Assembly: GCF_013817345.1 (NCBI RefSeq)
Contig: NZ_JACDCW010000019.1
Coordinates: 1-50,798 of the forward strand
Direction of reading: 5' to 3'
DNA length: 50,798 nucleotides
Source: Methylibium sp.
Lineage (GTDB): Bacteria > Pseudomonadota > Gammaproteobacteria > Burkholderiales > Burkholderiaceae_C
In this document: positions 43,026-50,798 of the stretch, piece after piece
How the letters are laid out: every line of letters begins with the position of its first letter
Position numbering within the stretch: the stretch's first letter is position 1
The notes under the pieces: model-generated
Database searches by the model: none
What the model saw: only the letters and a program-made list of their open reading frames with translations
Told to the model about the DNA's origin: nothing
Made by a program: the position numbers and the translations under genes

Positions 43026-44402
43026 ATGACAGACACGTCCGCTTTCGATGGCTTGCGCAGTCGTTTGCGCGGCCAGCTGATCGAGCCTGACGACGCCGAC
43101 TACGAAGCCGCGCGCAAGGTCTTCAATGCCATGATCGATCGCTACCCGAGAGCCATTGCCCGCTGCGTGGACGTGGCCGACGTCATGGTCGCCGTCGATT
43201 TCCCGCGCGAACGGCGGCTCATGCTCGCAGTGCGCTGCGGCGGTCACAACGGGGGCGGCTTGAGCACTTGCGACAACGGGCTGGTCATCGACCTGTCGCG
43301 CATGAAGGGCATCCGCGCGGACCCGCAGACCCGCACGGTGCATGCGCAAGGCGGCTGCACCTGGGGCGATATCGATCACGCGACGCACGCATTCGGCTTG
43401 GCCTGCCCCAGCGGCATCATCTCCATCACCGGCGTCGGCGGACTCACGTTGGGCGGCGGCATCGGCCACCTGTCGCGCCGCTGCGGCCTGACCATCGACA
43501 ACCTGCTCGGCGCCGACCTGGTGCTCGCCGATGGCAGCTTCGTCAGCGTCGGCCCGCAAGCGCACCCCGATCTGTATTGGGCGATCCGCGGCGGCGGGGG
43601 CAACTTCGGCGTCGTCACTTCCTTTGAGTTCCGGCTGCTCCCTGTGGACGAGGTCATTGCCGGACCGACGGTGTGGCCCTACGAACGCGCGGCCGAGGTG
43701 CTGCGCTGGTATCGCGACTTCATTGCGAACGCACCCCGCGAATTGAACGGCTTCTTCACCTTCCTGAAGATTCCGCCGATCCCGCTGTTTCCCGACGCCT
43801 TGCACGAAACGATCATGTGCGGCGTGGTGTGGCGCTGGTCCGGCCCGGCGGATTCAGCCGACGAGGTGTTCGCGCCAGTGCGCGCCTTTGGCCCGCCCGC
43901 ACACCATGCGGTGGGCGCGATGCCTTATCCGGCGCTGCAGAGCTTCTTCGATCCGCTTTACTGCACTGGACACCAGTGGTACTGGCGCGCCGACTTCATC
44001 GACGGGTTGTCCGACGCGGCCATCGAGCAGCACGTTGCGCACGGCCGCGTGCCGACGGCGTTGTCGACGATGCACCTGTACCCGATTGACGGCGCGGTGC
44101 ACGATACCGGCTGCCACGACACCGCGTTCAGCTACCGCACCTCGAAGTGGGCCGAGGTGATTGTCGGCGTCGATCCTGATCCCGATAAAAAGACGCTGAT
44201 CACCGACTGGACGCGCCGCTACCACGACGCCATGCATGGCTACGGCGCCGGCGGCACCTACGTCAATTTCATGATGGACGAAGGCCAGGAACGCGTGCAG
44301 GCGACTTACCGCGACAACTACGCACGGCTCGCCGAGGTCAAGCGTCGCTACGACCCGGAGAACCTGTTCCACGTCAACCAGAACATTCGGCCTACCGAGT
44401 GA
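43026..44402 (+). CDS. FAD-linked oxidase (BBE-like, covalent flavin)
   Basis: This 458-aa protein of the PCMH/berberine-bridge type has an FAD domain with RCGGHNGGGLSTCDNGLVID, whose His is the usual 8-alpha-linked FAD ligand, and GVGGLTLGGGIGHLSRRCGL with AIRGGGGNFGVVTSFEF. The C-terminal BBE motif is RRYDPENLFHVNQNI. The second Cys attachment site of bicovalent members is not seen at its usual place. It probably oxidises a sugar or alcohol with O2. AAGGAGGG lies 5 bases before the ATG. The GAGGGACC/GGTCCCTC hairpin follows. Confidence 0.88.
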   Translation: MTDTSAFDGLRSRLRGQLIEPDDADYEAARKVFNAMIDRYPRAIARCVDVADVMVAVDFPRERRLMLAVRCGGHNGGGLSTCDNGLVIDLSRMKGIRADPQTRTVHAQGGCTWGDIDHATHAFGLACPSGIISITGVGGLTLGGGIGHLSRRCGLTIDNLLGADLVLADGSFVSVGPQAHPDLYWAIRGGGGNFGVVTSFEFRLLPVDEVIAGPTVWPYERAAEVLRWYRDFIANAPRELNGFFTFLKIPPIPLFPDALHETIMCGVVWRWSGPADSADEVFAPVRAFGPPAHHAVGAMPYPALQSFFDPLYCTGHQWYWRADFIDGLSDAAIEQHVAHGRVPTALSTMHLYPIDGAVHDTGCHDTAFSYRTSKWAEVIVGVDPDPDKKTLITDWTRRYHDAMHGYGAGGTYVNFMMDEGQERVQATYRDNYARLAEVKRRYDPENLFHVNQNIRPTE

Positions 44403-44465
44403 GTTCGCCTTCCGACTACGTTCGCCAAAACAGCAACTTGTCTTCACATCCCGCAGGGCGCCGTC

Positions 44466-44503
44466 GAGGGACCGGCCCCGAGCCGGGCACTCGCTGGTCC
44501 CTC
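44466..44503 (+). terminator. Possible hairpin terminator after the FAD oxidase gene
   Basis: GAGGGACC (44466-44473) and GGTCCCTC (44496-44503) form an 8-bp stem with a GC-rich loop, followed by TTCACGAC, not a T-tract. It lies 64 bases after the oxidase stop and 20 before the next start, so it could be a terminator or an attenuator. Confidence 0.35.
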
Positions 44504-44522
44504 TTCACGACAGGAAACGACA

Positions 44523-45002
44523 ATGAAAACCGCATCCATCACCCGCAGCATCACCATGGCAGCGCTGGTCACGGCATTCAGTGGCATGGCATGGTCGGAC
44601 AACTCGCACCGGATGATTTCCGCCGAGGATTTGAAATGGACGGACCTCCCGTCGTTGCCGCCGGGCGCCAAGCTCGCGGTCATCGAAGGGCCGCTGGGCG
44701 AGGCGGTGCCCGTCACCGCGCGCATCAAGTTTCCGGCGAACTACAGGTTGCCAGCACACATTCATCCGCACTTCGAGCGCGTCACCGGGCTGACAGGCGC
44801 CTTCTACATGGGCATGGGCGACAAGCTCGATGCCGAAAATGCGACGATGGTCCTGCGCCCTGGCGACATGATGATCATGGAGCCGAATACGCCGCACTTC
44901 GCGATGACGAAGGAAGAAACGATCGTGCAACTGCACGGCCCTGGACCTTGGAGCATCGTTTACGTGAACCCCGACGACGACCCCCGCAAGAAGTCCCAAT
45001 GA
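44523..45002 (+). CDS. Secreted cupin-domain protein
   Basis: This 159-aa protein has a signal peptide (ITMAALVTAFSGMAWS, cleavage near residue 26) and one cupin barrel (about 55-140): KFPANYRLPAHIHPHFERVT, VLRPGDMMIMEPNTPHFAM and IVQLHGPGPWSIVYVNPDDD. The H-x-H-x(3-4)-E and later H metal ligands are present. Such periplasmic single cupins are common, and their role is unknown. AGGAAA precedes the ATG. Right after its stop an IS110-type remnant begins. Confidence 0.85.
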   Translation: MKTASITRSITMAALVTAFSGMAWSDNSHRMISAEDLKWTDLPSLPPGAKLAVIEGPLGEAVPVTARIKFPANYRLPAHIHPHFERVTGLTGAFYMGMGDKLDAENATMVLRPGDMMIMEPNTPHFAMTKEETIVQLHGPGPWSIVYVNPDDDPRKKSQ

Positions 45003-45027
45003 TCAATTGGCCTGGGCTGCTGGCACT

Positions 45028-45290
45028 GCATCTCATCGGATGCGGCAGCAGCTCGTGAAGTACAGGGTCGCCCAGAGCAACAATCTCCGAGGGCTGTTGA
45101 CGGAGTACGGCGAAGTGATGAGCATGGGTCGCGCTGCGTTGAACGAAGCTTTCCCGGTGGTGATCGCAAGGTTGATCGACCGACTGCCAGCGGTGCTGAT
45201 CGACACGCTGCGCGATCAGTGGAGCGGGCTGACCGAACTGGACAAGCGGATAAGCGAGATCGAACGTCGGCTCGGCCAGTGGATGAAGCG
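45028..45290 (+). pseudogene. IS110/IS1111-type transposase fragment
   Basis: The frame reads ASHRMRQQLVKYRVAQ, NLRGLLTEYGEVMSMGRAAL, FPVVIARLIDRLPAVLIDTL and ELDKRISEIERRLGQW, the helical middle region of IS110-family (IS1111 group) transposases. The catalytic DEDD part and C-terminal serine region are absent, and no start codon with a ribosome-binding site is visible. It is a remnant about 260 bases long, running on into non-homologous sequence up to 45399. Confidence 0.8.
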
Positions 45291-45419
45291 GCCGCTCAAG
45301 TTCGGCGGCCGGGTGACCGCAGTTGCCAAGCCGGACATGAAGCGATTCAAGTTCTTGAGCGAATCCTTGCGCTCCTCTGCATTGCCTGCGCAAGATTGAT
45401 CGCTCGCCTGTTGCAAGGA

Positions 45420-46151
45420 TCATGAACCTCTCAGCAGATTGGCTGCTCCGAGTCCGACGAAAACGAGGAACAGCAAGCGCTGAAACGCTGGCCCACTGAT
45501 GCGGTTCCGTACCGCCAAACCCAGCCATAAGCCCATGAACGCCGCGGCAAGTGCCAAGACCGATTGTGCAGACAGCAGCACCAGCCCAGTGGACGCCTGC
45601 AGCCGTGCGGCCAGCGCAAGGGTGGCCACCGTGAACGACAACCCGAGCGCCTGCACCATCTCATCCTTGTCCAAGCGCAAGGCCTGGAGGTACGCCACCA
45701 GCGGGATCACGAACACGCTCGTTGCGGCCGTCACGAAGCCGGTTGCTGCGCCGGCTATGGCGCCGATCCATGCCGCCTGCCGCGACAGATCCGGGAGCGT
45801 CGGGCGCCACAGTCCCCACACGCCGTAAATGACGAGGACCGAGCCCAAAAGCCGGTGAGCATCGATGGGCGATGGTTCCGTGCTGACCTCGGGAGCCCAG
45901 ACCGTGACGAGGGCCAACGTCAGCCAAGCGGGCCACAGCATGCCCAGCAGCCGCCGCCAGTGCGAGCCTCGGCATTGTGCGACGTTGGTCGCCAGCGACG
46001 GTGCAACCAACAGGGCCGCCGCCTGCGCTGGCGCCATCCAGAGGCCCAGAAGGCTGACGGCCACCGTCGGCAGTCCCATCCCGGTGACGCCCTTGACGCC
46101 GCCAGCCAGCAGAAACACGGCTCCCACCCCCAACGCGTGCAGTGCATCCAT
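45420..46151 (-). CDS. TauE/SafE-family sulfite/sulfonate exporter
   Basis: This 243-aa integral membrane protein has about eight helices and the TSUP repeat GVKGVTGMGLPTVAVSLLG in the N-terminal half and IAGAATGFVTAATSVFVIP in the second. TSUP proteins are proposed exporters of sulfite, sulfoacetate or other small anions. In a cell with two sulfite-oxidising routes an outlet for sulfite would make sense, but substrate specificity is not shown. The ATG at 46151 (MDALHALGVGAVFLLAG) matches the family N-terminus; upstream starts add a non-homologous tail. It is divergent from a decayed LysR gene that was probably its regulator. Confidence 0.85.
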   Translation of the reverse strand: MDALHALGVGAVFLLAGGVKGVTGMGLPTVAVSLLGLWMAPAQAAALLVAPSLATNVAQCRGSHWRRLLGMLWPAWLTLALVTVWAPEVSTEPSPIDAHRLLGSVLVIYGVWGLWRPTLPDLSRQAAWIGAIAGAATGFVTAATSVFVIPLVAYLQALRLDKDEMVQALGLSFTVATLALAARLQASTGLVLLSAQSVLALAAAFMGLWLGLAVRNRISGPAFQRLLFLVFVGLGAANLLRGS

Positions 46152-46271
46152 AGCGGCATCTTCACAGCGACCTGGGCATGCGTCCATCTGGAAGTGATCC
46201 GCATATCCTTCGGCGCTGACGAAGGAAGCCTCATATTCACCACACGCCGGGCGCTGAACCACCTCCTCGAC

Positions 46272-46752
46272 GGCGTTTGATCTGCAGTTGTTTGCCGCCG
46301 TCATGGAGCACGGCACCGTCACTGCCGGGCCCAGGCGATGAGCTTGTCATTGGCGGCGGCTAGCGCGGCCCCTCGGACTGCAGGAACTGACCAGCGATGC
46401 CGTTCTCGAGGCGCTGCGGCGTGGTGTCGCTGGCGTGGGAATCGTGGTCGACATGCGGACACAGCGGGCTTGCTCGCGCAACCCTGGATCGAAGATGGGC
46501 TCGTGGCACTGCCGGTAACGCACCCGCGCCGGCGATCGGGTGCGCTCCGGTCCGCACAACTGCTGTATCGGCCATTCGTGGGGCTGTCTGCCTAGCGGGC
46601 TCAGCCGATTCTTGGCACAACAGGTCGCCAGAAGCGGGCGCGTCCCGCAGCACCGAGTGCGCGTGAGCAACTTCGACGCCATGGCGCGTGTCCTCAAGGC
46701 GGGAATTGGCGTTGCGCTGATGCCGCGGAGCATCTCCACTCTCCGGGCATAG
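46272..46752 (+). pseudogene. LysR-family regulator, decayed
   Basis: Pieces in several frames read FDLQLFAAVMEHGTVTAG, AMSLSLAAASA, SDAVLEALRRGVAGVGIVVD, SRFLAQQVARSGRVPQHRVR and VSNFDAMARVLKAGIGVALM. These match the N-terminal helix-turn-helix and the effector domain of LysR regulators, but with frameshifts after TVTAG and elsewhere, and a large piece missing in between. It is divergent from the TauE/SafE gene, the usual place for its regulator. Confidence 0.7.
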
Positions 46753-47162
46753 GTCAATCGGGCATGCATGTGCGTGTTCATTCGGCTGATGTCCTGGAGG
46801 GCTGGGTGTTTGGCGACTTCCAGTCTCCCAGGCTCAGTCCGGGTGAACACCCGATACAACGTATTGAAGCTTCACACCTAGCGTAGGGGACAGTCCCGGA
46901 TCCTGCACCCAGCTCCTGCTTTCCAAAACGCAGGGGACGGGAAGGACCGATTGGATGCGTCGGACTGTAGCGATGCAGTCATCGTAGTGCTACTGCAGCA
47001 CCCGGAGCGGCGTCCAGCGGCTCCTGAAGGAACGGAGCTGGCATGGTATGGACCCTTCGCGCTTTTTTTACTTTGAAGCGAAGGGCGGGCCGCCCGTTTG
47101 CTGTTAGCGCATGGAATTGCGCAACGACGCATCCGCACAGTAACCAACCAGGAGCTATCCGA
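46753..47162. other. 410-base gap with no recognisable gene
   Basis: No familiar frame on either strand. A promoter for the MXKDX gene must lie here, but no convincing boxes were found. Confidence 0.4.
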
Positions 47163-47426
47163 ATGAAGACGATTGCAACAAGCTTGATGTGCGCCTGTAT
47201 GGCGCTGGCAACCGGTGGCGCCGTCGCTCAGGACGCGGCCAAGAAGGACGCCGCCATGGCCAAGGACGGTATGGCAAAGGAGATGACCATGCAGCAGTGC
47301 AAGGATCATATGGCGATGTCGAAGGACGCGAAGAAAGGTGACGCCATGATGATGAAGAAGGACGCCATGTGCGCCGACATGATGAAGAAGAAAGACGGCA
47401 TGACTGAGAAATCGATGAAGAAGTAA
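47163..47426 (+). CDS. Pentapeptide MXKDX-repeat protein
   Basis: This 87-aa protein has a signal peptide (IATSLMCACMALATGGAVAQ) and a mature part of Met/Lys/Asp-rich repeats (AAKKDAAMAKDGMAKEM, MSKDAKKGDAMMMKKDAMC). MXKDX-repeat proteins are a periplasmic family of unknown function known from proteobacteria. The Met clusters and two cysteines (QQCKDHM, DAMCADMM) suggest metal binding or methionine-based oxidant trapping, which is inference. The ATG at 47163 has the expected signal peptide; an upstream in-frame start adds a non-homologous tail. Confidence 0.85.
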   Translation: MKTIATSLMCACMALATGGAVAQDAAKKDAAMAKDGMAKEMTMQQCKDHMAMSKDAKKGDAMMMKKDAMCADMMKKKDGMTEKSMKK

Positions 47427-47853
47427 GGGGCGGCCGCAAGGCTTTTCTAGCACTTGACAAGGACCGAGGGTCGCTCACTCGCCTCCCGACAGGCGGCGTG
47501 AGCACTCGCGGTCTTCGGCAGATTTTTCGGCTTGCGACCTCGCCGAGCCGTGCCGCCAAGCGGTGATGTACCGATCAAGAGCGTAATGGGCGAGGCCCGG
47601 CACCTCAGCATGTGGCCCGCATCGCGGATGCCAGTTCGCGCGGCCTCGTACCGGCAGTCGCTCTGCCGAGCCGGCGCCGAAGCACTTCGGCACCTGCTCA
47701 AGCATTGAGCCCGTGGCCTCCGATGCTGTCGGAAAGCGTGCCCGTGGGTAACTGTGCTCCACCCCGGTGAAGTCGTAGATGCCGACGAGCCGACCGACGT
47801 GAGAGGCTCGCGGCCAGGAGTTGGTGCAGGGTGACCGGTTGCCCTAGTCGGTC
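47427..47853. other. 427-base gap with no recognisable gene
   Basis: Frames on both strands give arginine-rich, low-similarity peptides. A - strand reading (VGIYDFTGVEHSYPRARFP, about 47787-47731) looks slightly protein-like but has no recognisable family. Confidence 0.4.
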
Positions 47854-49098
47854 TCATACACCTTTGAGGCGCTCGCGGCGCAGGCCTCGCCAAAGCGCAA
47901 TGTCGTAGCCGATCTTCAGCAGCCCGCACGCCACGAGCGGCAGGGCGAACCATCCGGTCGCGAACAGGATGCCGCTCAGGGTCGGGCTCAACGCGCCTGC
48001 CAGGCTGCGCGGAACGGCGGTGAAACTCGCAGCCGCTGGCCGCTCCGCTGGGGTCACGACGGCCATCACATAGGCGCTGCGGGTCGGCACGTCCATCTGC
48101 GACAAGGCGCTGCGGACGAACAGCAGCGCAAGCGCGACGGGCAAAGTGGGGGCGAGCGCCGCGAGGATCAGGCATACGTTGGCCGGGATATGCGTGAAGA
48201 CCATCGTGTTGAGGAGTCCGATTCGTCGCGCAACCAGCGGTGCGGCCAGCTGTGAGACAGCGCTCAACAGCCCCGCCCAGAAGAAGAAGACGCCCGCCTG
48301 CGACAGCGACAGCCCGAAGCGTTGCAGCAGCCACAGCGACAACAGCGCATTGACGACCAGGCCGCCGGCAAAGGCATCGAGGCTGAACAAGGCAGCGAGG
48401 CGTACGACGACGCGCCGGGAAGGCCCAAGCGGCGCCGTCGGGGCTGCAGCAGGCCCGCCAGTCCCGCTGCTGAAGCGCCGATAGATGCACCAGACAGCGA
48501 TGCCCACCATCGCGTAAAGCAGGAACATAGCGCGCAGCGCGTCGACCTGGGACACCTTGGCTTGGCTCACCAGCCAATCCGGCACTGCAGCAGCCAGTGC
48601 TCCTAGCGCTGCGCATAGAGCGCCGACAAAGCTGTAGCGGGCGAAGAGTTCCGTTCGTTCGTGCCCGCTGGCGGAGTCGGCCAGGCGTGCATGTTCGAGC
48701 GGCAGGAACACGCTGACGTCTCCAGCGCTGGGGTTGAGGGTGCCCACGAGTGCAACCAACAGGAGCGGCCAGAACGACGAGAAGCCGGCAAATCCCAAAC
48801 CGGTGGCAACCATCAGCAAGGCTGCGGCGCGAAGCAGGCGGCTCGAAGGCACCCGATGTCCCCAAGCTCCGACGGCCGCCGTAGCCGCAGCGGAACCAAG
48901 CATCGTGGCGGTGGCCAAGATGCCCACCTGGACCGTTCCCCGCCCGAGCGCGAGCAGGTAGGCCGGCAGCAGCACGGCCATGTAGCCGTCGGCAAAGGCC
49001 CGCAGCCCACGGGCAGCGAGCAGCGGGACGGCGCCCTCCGCCCCGGGCGGCACCAGCAGTCTTGCGGCCCGCTGGCGCACTGATGCGGCCGCCGTCAT
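47854..49098 (-). CDS. MFS transporter
   Basis: This 414-aa protein has about 12 hydrophobic segments in two halves. The first half opens GLRAFADGYMAVLLPAYLLA with an MFS-like loop, and the second half has GLSLSQAGVFFFWAGLLSAV and PTRSAYVMAVVTPAERPAAA, where the MFS second-half D-x-x-T/P-x-x-R-like loop is visible. No substrate-specific motif is present. It may be a drug or small-molecule exporter. The ATG at 49098 is near the first helix. It stands 52 bases upstream of the DUF1259 gene's end, on the same strand. Confidence 0.82.
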   Translation of the reverse strand: MTAAASVRQRAARLLVPPGAEGAVPLLAARGLRAFADGYMAVLLPAYLLALGRGTVQVGILATATMLGSAAATAAVGAWGHRVPSSRLLRAAALLMVATGLGFAGFSSFWPLLLVALVGTLNPSAGDVSVFLPLEHARLADSASGHERTELFARYSFVGALCAALGALAAAVPDWLVSQAKVSQVDALRAMFLLYAMVGIAVWCIYRRFSSGTGGPAAAPTAPLGPSRRVVVRLAALFSLDAFAGGLVVNALLSLWLLQRFGLSLSQAGVFFFWAGLLSAVSQLAAPLVARRIGLLNTMVFTHIPANVCLILAALAPTLPVALALLFVRSALSQMDVPTRSAYVMAVVTPAERPAAASFTAVPRSLAGALSPTLSGILFATGWFALPLVACGLLKIGYDIALWRGLRRERLKGV

Positions 49099-49149
49099 GT
49101 CGCATTGCTCACATGCCGGGGCAGGAAGCCGGCTCTTGTGGGCCGGGCC

Positions 49150-50055
49150 CTACTTGCTCGCCGCTTGCGCGTCGAGGGCTGCCCTGACCGTCTTGGCGAG
49201 TTCGAGCGCCGGGCCCTTGCCCCAGTAGTGCAGGAAGATGTAGCGCGGCTTCTCATGGGTCATGTGATGGTGGATCGCCACGATGTTGATGCCGCCGGCG
49301 CGCATGGCCTTGAGGACCGGCTGCAGCTCGTCCTCGTGCATGGCAAAGTCGCCGTCCACCACTGCCTGCTCGTCGCTGCCGGCGAACGCCGCCCAGGTAT
49401 TGACGCCCATGGCCTTGCCCATCGTGACACCGTGCATCTCGGCGGTGCGACCGATGACGATCTTGGCCATGCCGTCCTTGGTCTGCGCCTTCTCGCCGAG
49501 CAGTGTTTCGATAGGCCCCGGCGTGATGCTGCTCTTGGCCGGGATCTGGCCACCGAACGCGGCCTGCGGCTTTGGCTCCTTGGCGCGGACGCGATCCACG
49601 GCGTCGTACACCGCCCTCACGCCCTTGGCCAGTTCCTCGGTGTCGCCCATGCCGGCGATGTGCATGAAGTAAACCTTCGGCTCGTCGAAGAAGAAGTGGT
49701 TGTGCAAGGCGGTCACTTCCAGACCCGACTTCAGCGCCGCGCTCATCGCCGCGTTGACCTCGTCCTCGAACAGCACCGTGTCGCCCATCAACATGACGCC
49801 GTCGCCCGCACTCTTGAAGGCCGCCCAGGAGCCGGTGCCCATGAAGCTGGGGAGGGTCCAGCCGTCCACCACGACCTTGACGTCATCGCGCGGCTTGCTC
49901 AGCTTGAAGACCTGTTCGGTCTTGTCGAAGCTGCCCTCGAGGCCTGTGATGGATTCGATGCTCTTGGTATCGAGCGCTGGCGCGGCGTTAGCGGCGTGGA
50001 TGGGTGCAAGGGTCAGCACGGCGAAGGCTGCCGCGATGCAGGTTGAGCGCAACAT
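49150..50055 (-). CDS. Secreted DUF1259 protein with two homologous halves
   Basis: This 301-aa protein has a signal peptide (CIAAAFAVLTLAPIHAANA, cleavage near 24) and two repeats of DUF1259 type. Half one has TGSWAAFKSAGDGVMLMGDT and VTALHNHFFFDEPKVYFMHI; half two has VNTWAAFAGSDEQAVVDGDF and IVAIHHHMTHEKPRYIFLHY. The HNH and HHH..H groups look like metal ligands. The family (LppY/LpqO-like) has no known function. The ATG at 50055 gives the signal peptide. It starts 137 bases after the DUF1080-like gene, and both may be one transcription unit. Confidence 0.88.
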   Translation of the reverse strand: MLRSTCIAAAFAVLTLAPIHAANAAPALDTKSIESITGLEGSFDKTEQVFKLSKPRDDVKVVVDGWTLPSFMGTGSWAAFKSAGDGVMLMGDTVLFEDEVNAAMSAALKSGLEVTALHNHFFFDEPKVYFMHIAGMGDTEELAKGVRAVYDAVDRVRAKEPKPQAAFGGQIPAKSSITPGPIETLLGEKAQTKDGMAKIVIGRTAEMHGVTMGKAMGVNTWAAFAGSDEQAVVDGDFAMHEDELQPVLKAMRAGGINIVAIHHHMTHEKPRYIFLHYWGKGPALELAKTVRAALDAQAASK

Positions 50056-50191
50056 GAAATGCTCCTTGAAGGGTGAGGATCGATCCGCCGCGAGGCGGTT
50101 TGCTTCTCCCTCCGCCAGCCTGTCTTGCGCGCCCGGCCCCCGGCTCTGACGAGCCTTGGGAGCGAGCGCTGTTGTTGTGCTCTGCCTCGCC

Positions 50192-50798
50192 TCAGCGACT
50201 TCTCGCGCCGTGCGTGAAGTCGTCGAAGGAGGTGTTGCTATCGGCCTTGGTCCAGACGCCCACGGCGCCGGGCCCGCTGATGTGCTTGTCGTCGAGCTCG
50301 ATATAGGGCTTGCCGTTGAGCAGCACCACGATGTGGTTGCCCTCGAAGTTAACGCGCAAGGAGTGCCAGGCGCCGAGGGCCACCGGCGCATCAACGTACT
50401 TCAGCGTCTTGCGCTTGCCGCGCTCCGTGTAATACAGCGAGACGTTGTTCTCGAGGGCGTTGGCGCGGGCGACGTAGTAGTTGTCGCCGTCCTTCCACCG
50501 CCAGACGATACCGCCTGCCTGATCTTGCTTGCCGGAGACGGCCTTGAACTTCACCTCGACGAAGCCATCGGCGAGATCGGTTCCGTTCTTGGCGCACCAG
50601 GAAAAATCGGCCTGACCCTCGTGCTTGAGCACATTGGGCTTGCTCCGTGCGTCGGGTTCGGTAACGATCGTCCAGCGCGGGCTACCCTTAGAGGTGGCTC
50701 CGGTTGTTCGAACACCGAATCGGCTTCGATAAGTGGAGCCCTGCGGGTTTGATATCGGTGGAGAGTTGTCCACGGCGGCGGGCGGGCGTCGTTTGCGA
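50192..50798 (-). CDS. DUF1080-like (concanavalin-type) protein, cut by the window edge
   Basis: The seen ~193 residues carry a family with GFVEVKFKAVSGKQDQAGGI, WRWKDGDNYYVARANALENN, SLRVNFEGNHIVVLLNGKPY and VGVWTKADSNTSFDDF. This is the beta-jelly-roll pattern of DUF1080/3-keto-disaccharide-hydrolase-like domains. The first ~30 residues (before SKGSPRWTIV) look unlike homologues and no signal peptide is seen, so the real start may lie beyond the window or the N-terminus is altered. The frame is open near the right edge. The function is unknown. Confidence 0.65.
   Translation of the reverse strand, partial: RKRRPPAAVDNSPPISNPQGSTYRSRFGVRTTGATSKGSPRWTIVTEPDARSKPNVLKHEGQADFSWCAKNGTDLADGFVEVKFKAVSGKQDQAGGIVWRWKDGDNYYVARANALENNVSLYYTERGKRKTLKYVDAPVALGAWHSLRVNFEGNHIVVLLNGKPYIELDDKHISGPGAVGVWTKADSNTSFDDFTHGARSR

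Noticed and set aside
47447-49105. A 552-codon - strand frame overlapping the MFS gene
   Set aside because: It is the shadow of the transporter frame; its protein is Arg/Pro-rich and shows no family motif or membrane pattern.

Overview
The window is GC-rich bacterial DNA, densely packed, with 4-base ATGA/GTGA gene overlaps. The protein families (AprMBA, Sat, SoeABC, a stressosome RSTX locus, YihY, MsrAB, DUF899, an MXKDX-repeat protein) suggest a sulfur-oxidising betaproteobacterium, probably of the Burkholderiales. No rRNA, tRNA, CRISPR array or complete mobile element was seen.

Positions 1-11.2 kb form a sulfite-oxidation island. A 5'-truncated soeA with soeB and soeC (+) encodes a membrane-bound molybdenum enzyme that oxidises sulfite to sulfate directly. 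On the - strand, aprM-aprB-aprA and four small downstream genes (hypothetical, SlyD-like FKBP isomerase, 52-aa protein, MazG-like pyrophosphohydrolase) encode reverse-acting APS reductase and probable accessory functions. Sat then converts APS and pyrophosphate to sulfate and ATP. A YfcE-like phosphoesterase and a LysR regulator lie between apr and sat. The cell could therefore oxidise sulfite by two routes.

Positions 11.3-16.4 kb hold miscellaneous genes: a YihY membrane protein, a TPR/winged-helix protein, a beta-propeller protein, a DUF899 thioredoxin-like protein, a membrane protein and a VOC protein. After 0.85 kb without a recognisable gene comes a stressosome operon (17.2-22.8 kb): RsbR, RsbS, RsbT, an RsbT/W-like ATPase fused to a PP2C phosphatase, a soluble histidine kinase, and a REC-PAS-kinase-REC hybrid split by what looks like a one-base deletion. 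This block looks lower in GC than its flanks.

Positions 23.1-28.4 kb carry an SDR/GlxA-type regulator pair, a fumarylacetoacetase-family fragment, and a possible small defence cluster (EVE-like/HNH nuclease, NERD protein, truncated winged-helix/nucleotidyltransferase protein). Positions 28.6-37.8 kb are a glycan locus: a leftward operon of a GH144/COG5368-type glucanase, a fungal-type GH15 glucoamylase, an SbmA/YddA-like ABC transporter and a secreted CocE-like hydrolase, divergent from a GH3 beta-glucosidase.

The right end (37.9-50.8 kb) mixes intact genes (flavin monooxygenase, MsrA/MsrB, MOSC, DUF4242, FAD-linked oxidase, cupin, TauE/SafE exporter, MXKDX protein, MFS transporter, DUF1259 protein, DUF1080-like protein) with decayed ones: IS91 and IS110 transposase remnants and remnants of a c-type cytochrome, a formate dehydrogenase, a LuxR and a LysR regulator. 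Two REP-like palindromes sit in frame inside coding regions, one in soeB and one in the GH15 gene.
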